Shown here: positions 1 through 8,388 of the stretch, in pieces
Layout: each line of letters starts with the position of its first letter
How positions within the stretch are numbered: position 1 is the first letter of the stretch
DNA from: JAGOPY01 sp964619555
GTDB lineage: Bacteria; Bacteroidota; Bacteroidia; Bacteroidales; JAGOPY01
Assembly: GCA_964619555.1 (NCBI GenBank)
Contig: CAZUDV010000008.1
Location: forward strand, 124,001 to 188,000
Reading direction: 5' to 3'
Length of the DNA: 64,000 nucleotides
The notes under the pieces: model-generated
What the model was told of the DNA's origin: nothing
Databases searched by the model: none
What the model saw: only the letters and a program-made list of their open reading frames with translations
Program-made: the position numbers and the translations under genes

Positions 1-5
1 GACAC

Positions 6-1331
6 TCAGTCAAATAATTTACCCAGCTCCCCGCTTACCCTCAGCAGTTCCACCTCGGCCTTCTTCGCCTGGAACTGGGATAATAGCAGTTCATACTGGG
101 CGTCGATATATTTTTTCTGCGTTTCCCGCAATTCAATATCGTTGATCGTCCCGAGCTGGTACTTTTCATAAGCGATGTTGACATTTTCCTTTGCCACATC
201 CTGGTTTACTAGTTCAATCTGGACCACTTTCAGATTGGTCATATAATCGATCCATAGCTTGAGTATATCGGTATGCAGGCCGAGGTCAGTCTCTTTGAGC
301 TGATATTCGTAAGACTGTATTCCGATCCGGGCATTTTTAATCGCCCTGTTTACATTGAATCCGTCGAACAGGGGGTAGGAGAGGGTCAGGCCGAAAGAGG
401 GCCCAAAGCTTCGGTTGTATTCGAGGAATCCCGTTTCCGAATTGAGCTGGTTGTAATTGTATGCTGCATTCAGGTTTAGCATAGGATACCTTGCCGATTG
501 CTCATTCTTCAGCGTGAGTTTGCCTAGGTCAAGGTTATTTCGGGCAATCAGCAGGCCGGTGTTTTGCTCCCGGGCCAGTGCCAGGAGACTGTCGTACGAT
601 AAAGTTTCTTTTAAAATTATGCTGTCTGCCAGGGTCAGTTCAGTTTCCGGATTGAGTGCCAGCAGGCGGTTGAATTCGGCCCTGCTCTGCTCCACGGCGG
701 CCATAGCACGGATAAGATTAATGCTGTCAGCGTTCAGGTCGACCGTAGATTGCAGAAGCATTTGCCCCGAGCCTGCCCCCAGGGAGATCCGGGCTTCCAT
801 GATCGTCTTGCGCTCCAGCGACAGGGCTGCAGCATCCCTGAGTACCTGAACCAGCTTTTGCTGCTGTATGATGCCAAAATAGCCCAGTATGATCTGCGAA
901 ACAGTGTTTTCCAGGGCAATCCGCGCTTCGGTCTCGCCCATTTCTTCCAGGGTATTCAGGATATCCTTATTGGCAAACATGCTGAACCCGTCGAACAGCG
1001 TCCAGGTCAGTTGCACGCCTGCATTCAGGGTACGGTTTTTAGCCCCGCTGATGTCTTTCACAGTACCACTGACCTGTTCCTGGTAAGTGTCGGTGATGGT
1101 ATTGTTCTGTGTAGCATTGAGATCTATGTAAGGAAGAAAACCGGCATTGCCCAGGGTATTGTTGTTGGTGGCGATTTCGGCATCATTCCTGCTGATCAGG
1201 ATGGAATGGTTGTTTTGCAGCCCGATCTCGATGGCCCGTTGCAGGCTCAGCACTTCCTGCGCCCGGGGATGGGAAAACGCCAGGACGGATGCCAGCAAGA
1301 GCAAATATTTATTCAGGGGCCTCTTCCGCAT
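6..1331 (-). CDS. TolC-family outer membrane efflux channel
   Basis: This 441-residue protein is the outer-membrane channel of a tripartite efflux pump. It starts with a signal peptide (about residues 1-25, ending PRAQ) and then has the two tandem outer-membrane efflux protein repeats of the TolC family, rich in long Ala/Leu/Gln/Asn helices that build the periplasmic tunnel. Its length is normal for the family. The start codon lies inside the end of the RND pump gene (23 bp overlap), so the two are probably translated together as the last gene of a minus-strand operon adaptor-pump-channel. The substrate cannot be told from sequence. The stop codon is 5 bases from the window edge, so any terminator lies outside. 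Confidence 0.93.
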   Translation of the reverse strand: MRKRPLNKYLLLLASVLAFSHPRAQEVLSLQRAIEIGLQNNHSILISRNDAEIATNNNTLGNAGFLPYIDLNATQNNTITDTYQEQVSGTVKDISGAKNRTLNAGVQLTWTLFDGFSMFANKDILNTLEEMGETEARIALENTVSQIILGYFGIIQQQKLVQVLRDAAALSLERKTIMEARISLGAGSGQMLLQSTVDLNADSINLIRAMAAVEQSRAEFNRLLALNPETELTLADSIILKETLSYDSLLALAREQNTGLLIARNNLDLGKLTLKNEQSARYPMLNLNAAYNYNQLNSETGFLEYNRSFGPSFGLTLSYPLFDGFNVNRAIKNARIGIQSYEYQLKETDLGLHTDILKLWIDYMTNLKVVQIELVNQDVAKENVNIAYEKYQLGTINDIELRETQKKYIDAQYELLLSQFQAKKAEVELLRVSGELGKLFD

Positions 1332-4300
1332 GTTGTTCTGAATTAACTGGGTATTCTGGGTGTTTTGTATTTCTTGAAAGATAAGTATACAACGCAGGGA
1401 TGACGAATAATGTCAGGATGAGGGAGAAGATAAGCCCCCCGATTATAGTGATCCCCATTGGGATGCGGCTTTGGGACGAAGCGCCCAGGGCCATGGCAAT
1501 AGGCAATGCCCCCAGGACCGTCGCCAGGCTGGTCATCAGGATGGGCCTGAGGCGGCGCGTGGCGGCGTCGATGACCGCCTCTTTGATGTTCAGTCCGGCT
1601 GCCTTTCGCTGGTTGGCGAATTCCACGATCAATATGCCGTTTTTAGTTACAATTCCAATAAGGACGATCACCCCGATCTGGCTGAAGATGTTGATCGTCT
1701 GGCCGAATATCCATAGCGACAGCACCGCTCCTGCAAGGGCAAGCGGAACAGTAAACATGATGATCAGCGGGTCGATATAGCTTTCAAACTGTGCCGCCAG
1801 GATGAGATAGATGAGCAACAATGCCAGCAAAAATGCAAACAGCAGGCTGCTGGAGCTGTCCTCATATTCTTTGGAAGTGCCGGCAAGGGCTGTGGAGAAT
1901 GATTCATCCAGCGTGGCTTTTGCCACCCTTCTCATTTCATCAATGCCCTGTCCGAGTGTGACACCGGGAGCTGGCTGAGCTGAGACCGTCGCTGAAACAT
2001 AGCGATTATACCGGTATAACTGCGGGGGATTGACCTGGTTCGAAAGGCTAACCAGGTTATCCATCTGGATCAGGTCGCCACGGTTATTTCTGACATAGAG
2101 GGAACTCAGGTCCAGCGGTTCATCCCGGTTGGTCCGGTCTGCCTGCCCTATGACCTGATATTGCTTGTTGTTCAGGATGAAATAACCGTAACGCTGTCCG
2201 CTGTAATAGAGCTGCAGGCTTTCCGCAATATCGCGCACATTCACCCCCAAAGCCCGGGCCCTGTCACGGTCGATCTCCACCGAAAGCTCGGGTTTGTTGA
2301 ATTTCAGGTTCAGGTCGAGCACCTGGAACTTCCCTCCCGACTGCGCTTCTTCCATGAATTTCGGGATCATTTCCCTCAACTTGTCGAAATTCGGCGCCTG
2401 GATGACAAACTGCACCGGGAGGCTGGCTCCCCTTCCCCCGCCGATGGTTTGTTCCTGCGTGACAAATGTCCGGGCAAAATTGTACTTGCGAATGATTGAG
2501 TTCAGCTCATCCACGATCTCCTGCTGGCTTCTTTCCCGTTCTGCCGGTTCGGTTAGGGTAATCCTGGCAAAGCCTGCATTTGTGGAAGCTGCAGAACCAA
2601 ATCCCGGAGCAGTGATGACCAGCATCGATCGTTTTTCAGGGATAGTGTCGATGATACCCAGCATCTGGAGCATATATTCGTCCATCACCTCGAAAGAAGT
2701 CCCCTCAGGGGCTGTCGCAACCATGGCAAAACGGCTTTTGTCCTCCAGTGGCGCCAGTTCTGAAGGGATCAGGGCACCTATTCCCAGGATGAGCCCTATT
2801 GAAACTGCTATGATAACCAGTGCTATCCAGCGCCGTTGGATGAAAGCCTTCAGAATGCGGTTATAGAAATCGATCATTTCAAATATCCAGCGCTCGCCAA
2901 CATAAAAAAATCTGCTGGTAGTGGTCTGGATCCTCAGGATCCGGGAGCTCATCATGGGCGTCAGCGTCAGCGAAACCAGTGCTGAAACGAGAATGGTCCC
3001 CGCCACTACGATACCGAACTCCCTGAACAATCTACCTGTGAGTCCCTGCAGAAAAATGATGGGCAGAAAAACCGCCGAGAGGGTAATGGTGGTGGAGATG
3101 ATGGCGAAATATATTTCTTTGGCGCCCTTATGTCCGGCTGTAACCGGATCCATACCCATTTCAACCTTGTGGAAGATGTTTTCCAGCACAACGATGGCGT
3201 CATCCACCACAAGGCCTGTGGCGAGGACAATTCCAAGGAGCGTCAGGATGTTGATGGAAAACCCGGCGATATACATAATGAAAAAGCCACTGATGAGGGA
3301 AATCGGGATGGCGATGACGGGGATCAGCGTGGTGCGCCATGTCCGGAGGAAAAGGAAGATAACCAGGACCACAAGCCCGAAGGCAATAGCGAGGGTCTCG
3401 AAGACTTCTGTGATCGCTTTACGGATAGTCTTCGTCGTGTCGATGGTCATCCCAAGAATGATGTCCGACGGCAGGTCCAGTTTGATCTGTTCCACCCTCT
3501 TATAGATTTCATCTGCAATGTCTATCTGGTTAGCCCCTGGCTGCGGCGTGAGCGCCACTCCAACGATCGGGATCGCATTATTCCCCCTCATGATGCTTCG
3601 TTCGTTTTCAGGCACGAGGACTGCCTTTCCGACATCCCTGAACCGAACGAGTGTTTCATCGGATTCGCGAAGGATCATATTATTGAATTCCTCCGCAGAG
3701 GTCAGGCGGCCAAGGGTGCGGATGACGAACTCCGTGCGGTATCCTTCAATACGACCGGATGGCAGCTCGATGTTTTCCCTGAGCAAAGCGTTCCGCACAT
3801 CCAGCGGAGTCAGCTGGTAGCTGGCCAGTTTAGCAGGATCCATCAGCAGCTTGATGGCATACTTTTTGTCACCCCAGATCCTGACCTCGCTGACACCCGG
3901 TATGGTCTGCAGGCGTTCCTTGAATATATTGTTGGCGATATCGGAAAGTTCCATCAGGTTGCGAACGCTGCTCTGAAGGGTGAGCACCACGATCGGGAAG
4001 GCATCGGCATCGGATTTGGTGACGACAGGCGGGTCAATATCGGGTGGCAGGCTTCGGATCGCCCTGGAGACGCGGTCGCGCACATCGTTGGCAGCCGCTT
4101 CCATGTCGACCCCCAGCTCAAATTCGACTGTGATATTGCTCCTGCCATCGCTGCTAACGGAAGTCAGCGACCGGATCCCGGCAATCCCGTTGATGGATTC
4201 TTCCAGCGGTTCGGTGATCTGGGATTCAATCACATCTGCATTTGCGCCGACATAGTTGGTTGTGACCGTAATAACCGGCGGATCGACGCTGGGGAACTCC

Positions 4301-4404
4301 CGCACCCCCAGGAAAGTGTAGCCTATTGCACCGAAAAGCACAATGATGATCGAAATTACGGTTGCAAGGACCGGCCGGTTGATGCTCAGGGAAGAGATGT
4401 TCAT
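1309..4404 (-). CDS. RND efflux pump, AcrB/HAE-1 type inner membrane transporter
   Basis: This 1031-residue protein is a full-length resistance-nodulation-division transporter, which uses the proton gradient to expel drugs or other amphipathic compounds. It shows the family pattern of one N-terminal membrane helix (about 11-31), a large periplasmic loop, a block of helices, a second periplasmic loop and a last helix block. The proton-relay residues are intact: the Asp pair D401-D402 in TM4 (VVDDAIVVLENI) and K921 in TM10 (GIVTKNGIL), which match the Asp407/Asp408/Lys940 triad of AcrB. It lies 19 nt downstream of the adaptor gene and overlaps the channel gene. An organic-compound (HAE-1) substrate class is more likely than metal because the TM4 motif is of the HAE type; the actual substrate is unknown. 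Confidence 0.95.
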   Translation of the reverse strand: MNISSLSINRPVLATVISIIIVLFGAIGYTFLGVREFPSVDPPVITVTTNYVGANADVIESQITEPLEESINGIAGIRSLTSVSSDGRSNITVEFELGVDMEAAANDVRDRVSRAIRSLPPDIDPPVVTKSDADAFPIVVLTLQSSVRNLMELSDIANNIFKERLQTIPGVSEVRIWGDKKYAIKLLMDPAKLASYQLTPLDVRNALLRENIELPSGRIEGYRTEFVIRTLGRLTSAEEFNNMILRESDETLVRFRDVGKAVLVPENERSIMRGNNAIPIVGVALTPQPGANQIDIADEIYKRVEQIKLDLPSDIILGMTIDTTKTIRKAITEVFETLAIAFGLVVLVIFLFLRTWRTTLIPVIAIPISLISGFFIMYIAGFSINILTLLGIVLATGLVVDDAIVVLENIFHKVEMGMDPVTAGHKGAKEIYFAIISTTITLSAVFLPIIFLQGLTGRLFREFGIVVAGTILVSALVSLTLTPMMSSRILRIQTTTSRFFYVGERWIFEMIDFYNRILKAFIQRRWIALVIIAVSIGLILGIGALIPSELAPLEDKSRFAMVATAPEGTSFEVMDEYMLQMLGIIDTIPEKRSMLVITAPGFGSAASTNAGFARITLTEPAERERSQQEIVDELNSIIRKYNFARTFVTQEQTIGGGRGASLPVQFVIQAPNFDKLREMIPKFMEEAQSGGKFQVLDLNLKFNKPELSVEIDRDRARALGVNVRDIAESLQLYYSGQRYGYFILNNKQYQVIGQADRTNRDEPLDLSSLYVRNNRGDLIQMDNLVSLSNQVNPPQLYRYNRYVSATVSAQPAPGVTLGQGIDEMRRVAKATLDESFSTALAGTSKEYEDSSSSLLFAFLLALLLIYLILAAQFESYIDPLIIMFTVPLALAGAVLSLWIFGQTINIFSQIGVIVLIGIVTKNGILIVEFANQRKAAGLNIKEAVIDAATRRLRPILMTSLATVLGALPIAMALGASSQSRIPMGITIIGGLIFSLILTLFVIPALYTYLSRNTKHPEYPVNSEQHAEEAPE

Positions 4405-4423
4405 TGCTCGGGGTCTTTGCGGA

Positions 4424-5482
4424 TTAATTGGTTTCCGTGATCCGGGGGATGACGCTCATTTGTTCGCGTAACGTAAGCAACCCTGAAATGATGACGGTAT
4501 CCAGGGGGTGAAGGCCTTCGACCACCTGCACCTCACTTTCTGTTCGAATACCGGTGGTGATGTATTGGAAAGCTGCCTTGCCGTTTTGACAGATAAATAC
4601 TTTTTCCCCACGGATGTCGGGGATCAGGGCATCGGACGGGAGCACAATGGCTTCGTCGATCTTATCCAGGATAATGCTGATCTTGGCGAATGCCCCCGGC
4701 ACCAGCACAGATGCCGGATTTGTGCACCTGGCCCGTGCCGAAAATGAGCGGGTGGAAAGATCTATCCTGGGTTCAATGGCGTAGACGATGCCGGTGAAAG
4801 TGCTGTCGTAGCCAGCGATGGTGAAATGGATCTCCAGCCCCTGCTTAATGGATGACAAGTATTTCTCCGGCACGCTGAATTCCAGTTTCACCGGGTCGAT
4901 CTGCTGGATACGGGTGATCAGGTTGGAAGAGGATATGTAACCACCAGGGCTGACATACCTGAGCCCTATGCGTCCACTGAAAGGTGCATAGATCCGCGTT
5001 TTGTCGATACGGGATCTGACCAGTTCGATATCAGCCTTGATAACCCCCAGGTTGCTGCGCGCAATGTCAAGCTCTTCCTGGCTTACGGCTTTCATCTCGA
5101 TCAGCTTCTCCTTGCGGTAGACGTCATCCTGGGCCAGTTTTTCATCCAGTAACAGTTTCTTCAGTTCTGCCTGCAGCTCGCTGTCGTTGATCGTTACCAG
5201 TAAATCGCCCCTGCTCACCATGGTACCCTCCTGGAAATTGATCGAGGTAATGCGGCCCGCCACCTCTGCCCGGATCTCGACTTCTTCATTGGCCAGGATG
5301 CTGCCCGTTGTGTAAATCTTGTTTTCCAGGACACGCGGAACCACCACCAGGGCTTTCACTTCAGTTGCCCGGGGAGTGTTGCCGGAAACCGGATTTTCCG
5401 GCTTCTTGTTCTTACATGAAGTAATGGAGAGTATTGAAATGCCAGTGATAAGTAAAGCAATAAGAGCGTATTTCAGTTTCAT
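4424..5482 (-). CDS. RND periplasmic adaptor (membrane fusion) lipoprotein
   Basis: This 352-residue protein is the adaptor that links the RND pump to the TolC-like channel. The N terminus carries a lipoprotein signal with lipobox SITSC (Cys at about residue 23), so it is anchored to the inner membrane by lipid. A biotinyl/lipoyl-like half (VEIRAEVAGRITSINFQEGT) and its partner (RIYAPFSGRIGLRYVSPGGY) flank an alpha-helical hairpin, followed by beta-barrel and membrane-proximal domains. It is the first gene of the efflux operon; the next gene starts 19 nt downstream. No regulator gene of the TetR or MarR type is adjacent. Confidence 0.93.
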   Translation of the reverse strand: MKLKYALIALLITGISILSITSCKNKKPENPVSGNTPRATEVKALVVVPRVLENKIYTTGSILANEEVEIRAEVAGRITSINFQEGTMVSRGDLLVTINDSELQAELKKLLLDEKLAQDDVYRKEKLIEMKAVSQEELDIARSNLGVIKADIELVRSRIDKTRIYAPFSGRIGLRYVSPGGYISSSNLITRIQQIDPVKLEFSVPEKYLSSIKQGLEIHFTIAGYDSTFTGIVYAIEPRIDLSTRSFSARARCTNPASVLVPGAFAKISIILDKIDEAIVLPSDALIPDIRGEKVFICQNGKAAFQYITTGIRTESEVQVVEGLHPLDTVIISGLLTLREQMSVIPRITETN

Positions 5483-5595
5483 AATATATCGATTGAGCTT
5501 TCACCGGGGAAAGCAGAACCTGTAAAATTAATGTTTTTAAAGATGTATTCTTTAAATAACGTTAAACCATAAATTAGGTTCAATCAATCCGGGTA

Positions 5596-8286
5596 TTATT
5601 TCGCAAGGACCAACAGCTTCATCCTGCAAACCGGTTTGTGGTCCATCATGAATTCCAGCACATAGATTCCAGGACTGACAGGTACTCCTTCGGTTGTCAC
5701 CAGTGCGCAAGAATGATAATTCATTCCTTTCGAGCCATTCTGATCCTGACTGATTGTAACTGGTCTTCCGAAGAGATCATAAATTTTAATTCCTGTCGAA
5801 CAATCCCTGGATAAGGAGTAGGATACATTCACCCGGTCCGATGCCGGATTTGGATAAACCTTTATATCGATCGGGATGAAAGGATCTTTCTGTCCGGTCT
5901 GTGCCTGGATGACAATGAGGTGATCCTCCACTTCCCCATCCTGTGCATCGCCTGTATAACTCAAACCGGATACAGAACTGAACCGGAACCTTCCGAAAGT
6001 AGTGTCAGTAATTGCATTGGCAGGAACAGCAAGAGGCAACTTATTAGTACCAGCGATGAGCAATATATCCGAAAATGCTTTTTCACCGGTATCCGCCCAG
6101 TCGCCATCGGCATTAAAATCGATCCAGCCGGAAAAATATCCTGCCACCGAGGCAGTGACTTGAATCGTGTCGGTCAGCCCGGCATGGATTGTTGCGGGAA
6201 ATACGATGCCATCCTCGTCGTTTTGCTGGTAGTTATCATCACCCCGAGCTAAAAGATCCGGAATTCCATCCGGCTCTCCATCCGCCCAGGTCCCGAGATA
6301 AGTGACCCCATCGAGTATATGGCTGGCCCCCAGGTTATAATACTTGGTTAGATACGGCGGATCGGGGGCATCGCCATATTCTTTCCAGGTGGCAGGGGAA
6401 GGGATTGCAGCGATTTCCACATCTCCCAGTGGCCCATAGTTTGCCGATGTATAGACCGCATATGAATTTTGATAATCGGATGCCAGAGCAAGATACTCTC
6501 CGAACCAGGTGCCGAATTTACCGGTGGCCGGGCTGAAAAATTGCAGCACATTCACCCTGGAATTGGTTGAAAATGTCGATCCTCTGTCAACACTGTATGA
6601 ATAATATACATCCCAGAACTGGTCATTGGGGTCATTTCGCCGGTCATACCATGCGATTTCGATAATGCCGTTGGGTTGTACCGTCATCCAGGGAAGCACC
6701 TGGTCGGTGTTGGTCGCATCGTCATTCATCCGGGTGGCATTGCTCCAGCTCGTTCCGCCATCAGTGGATTTGATAAAAAATATATCAGCTTCATCCGGGC
6801 CAGCGGCATCCGGATCAGCGGCATAAACCACATACAATTCATTGGGATCGGCAGGCTGGACGCGTATAACCGCCGCCCCTTTGGCAAGGACCCCATCGGG
6901 GGCCAGGTTAAGTGACGGCAAGTTAATGGTATCCACAGGGACATCGGCGGACCAGGTGACACCCCCGTTTGTGGAATGATCCAGGAAGATTACACCCTGG
7001 CCGCCGGACTGCACGTTATAATGCATCCACAAAACGTAAACTTTCCCGTCTTTTGCCACATCCACCACCGGCATGTTGCCCATGCTGTTTGCCCAGGAAT
7101 TGATCCGCTGTGCAGTGGAGAAATTATTTCCGCCATCCGACGAATAAGAAAAATAAATATCGCTCCACGGCTGGAAAGGTTGGTAAAAGCCCCTGTCCTT
7201 GATCCAGGTCACGTATATCCTGTTAAAAAAAGGACTTTCCGGGTACCTGTCGGCGTTAATCTGGTCGCGGTCATTGAACCGGTATGCGGTGTCCGGGACC
7301 GGCTGAATAGTATCCCTGTCAATTGCAACAGTGTCCGGCACTGACCAGGTCACACCTCCATCTATCGATTTGCTTACAAATAATCCACTCGCACCGCCCC
7401 AGGCATTTCCATCGGTGGCAATGTAACTGGCAAAAGCATTACCAGATCCGTCCACAGTAACCGACGGGTCGAACATAAGCTGCATGTTCAGGCCCGTGAA
7501 GGGATTTATGGGATATTGTATCTGGGTGTTCCCCCAGGTACTGCCGCCATCGGTGCTGTAGCTTATCCCGATGCCGGTCCCGCCCACAAAGGGTTCATCA
7601 TTATAAGCAGCTACCAATAATGCAGGCGGCCCGAAAAGGGTCCCCGGGTCTAGTGCAAGGGAAATCTCATTCTGGATCTGTGTCCGTGCCGGATCAGGAT
7701 CGATGAAGATCTGGCCGGTAGGTGGCGGGCCTATTACGACCATGTAATCTTCCACTTCGCCGTCGGCTGCCATGCCGGTAAATGAAAGTCCTCCGACAGA
7801 TGAAAACCGGAACCGGGCAAATGCCATCCATCCTGGTGCAGCCGTCGTGGGAACATTGAAGTTCAGTACGGTATATCCGGCCGGTATCCCGGCACCGGTG
7901 AAGATTTGCTCGCCCGCATCTGCCCACGACATATTGGCACTGAAATCGATCCAGGCATCCAGCATGCCCGGTGCAGATGCAATCACCAGCAATGTCGCCT
8001 GCTGTCCTGGTATCAGCCAGGAGTTGAAAATGATTCCATCGGCGTCATCCATTCCGGAACTGTCATCACCGGAAGCATTTCCGGAGGGTTGCCCGTCAGG
8101 TTCCGGGTCTACGCCAAACCCCAGGAAGAAGCCAGGCACTATCTGATGGGCCGCACCGTTGTTGACAGCCAATGTGGGGAATGGAGGATCTATTGCGTCT
8201 CCCCAGTCAATTCCCTGCGACAGGAGTGATCCTGGAAAACCCAGGACGGCCGTCAGGATTAATGTGAAAAGGGTAAATGATTTCAT
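5596..8286 (-). CDS. T9SS-secreted protein: GEVED - sialidase-fold (Asp boxes) - GEVED - sorting domain
   Basis: This 896-residue secreted protein has a signal peptide (1-23), a GEVED module (about 28-186, ending in DGEVEDYMVVI), a long middle part with about six Asp-box motifs of the type S-x-D-G-G-x-x-W (for example SKSIDGGVTWS, KSTDGGTSWS), a second GEVED module (about 655-793) and a type A T9SS sorting domain (about 809-896, opening with VYPNPASDRV). Asp boxes mark the sialidase/BNR beta-propeller fold, but no sialidase catalytic set (RIP motif) was recognised, so enzymatic activity is not claimed. The two GEVED modules begin with similar GDAxDPP segments, so the module was duplicated around the propeller. 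It is probably exported and anchored at the cell surface. It is a single-gene unit on the minus strand. Confidence 0.85.
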   Translation of the reverse strand: MKSFTLFTLILTAVLGFPGSLLSQGIDWGDAIDPPFPTLAVNNGAAHQIVPGFFLGFGVDPEPDGQPSGNASGDDSSGMDDADGIIFNSWLIPGQQATLLVIASAPGMLDAWIDFSANMSWADAGEQIFTGAGIPAGYTVLNFNVPTTAAPGWMAFARFRFSSVGGLSFTGMAADGEVEDYMVVIGPPPTGQIFIDPDPARTQIQNEISLALDPGTLFGPPALLVAAYNDEPFVGGTGIGISYSTDGGSTWGNTQIQYPINPFTGLNMQLMFDPSVTVDGSGNAFASYIATDGNAWGGASGLFVSKSIDGGVTWSVPDTVAIDRDTIQPVPDTAYRFNDRDQINADRYPESPFFNRIYVTWIKDRGFYQPFQPWSDIYFSYSSDGGNNFSTAQRINSWANSMGNMPVVDVAKDGKVYVLWMHYNVQSGGQGVIFLDHSTNGGVTWSADVPVDTINLPSLNLAPDGVLAKGAAVIRVQPADPNELYVVYAADPDAAGPDEADIFFIKSTDGGTSWSNATRMNDDATNTDQVLPWMTVQPNGIIEIAWYDRRNDPNDQFWDVYYSYSVDRGSTFSTNSRVNVLQFFSPATGKFGTWFGEYLALASDYQNSYAVYTSANYGPLGDVEIAAIPSPATWKEYGDAPDPPYLTKYYNLGASHILDGVTYLGTWADGEPDGIPDLLARGDDNYQQNDEDGIVFPATIHAGLTDTIQVTASVAGYFSGWIDFNADGDWADTGEKAFSDILLIAGTNKLPLAVPANAITDTTFGRFRFSSVSGLSYTGDAQDGEVEDHLIVIQAQTGQKDPFIPIDIKVYPNPASDRVNVSYSLSRDCSTGIKIYDLFGRPVTISQDQNGSKGMNYHSCALVTTEGVPVSPGIYVLEFMMDHKPVCRMKLLVLAK

Positions 8287-8332
8287 GGCGGAAAGCTATA
8301 ATTAAATTCTAAGAGAAGGGGGATAACTCTCT

Positions 8333-8363
8333 CAAAGATAATCAATTTTAAGAAAAATAGAAA
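8333..8363 (-). promoter_or_regulatory. Putative Bacteroidota promoter of the GEVED/sialidase-fold gene
   Basis: On the minus strand a perfect -7 box TATCTTTG (8340-8333) lies 19 nt downstream of TTTC (8363-8360), a one-base variant of the -33 box TTTG. The spacing fits the Bacteroidota primary sigma consensus. The start codon at 8286 is 47 nt further on. Confidence 0.45.
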
Positions 8364-8388
8364 GACTGCCTGTCCTTGAAGTCAGTAA

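Noticed and set aside
3130..4440. 436-codon open frame on the plus strand opposite the RND pump gene
   Set aside because: It is the antisense shadow of a strongly conserved gene; its product is rich in His/Asp/Arg without a domain.
5596..8286. Annotation of the Asp-box protein as an active sialidase
   Set aside because: Asp boxes alone show only the propeller fold; the RIP motif and catalytic Tyr/Glu/Arg set were not recognised.
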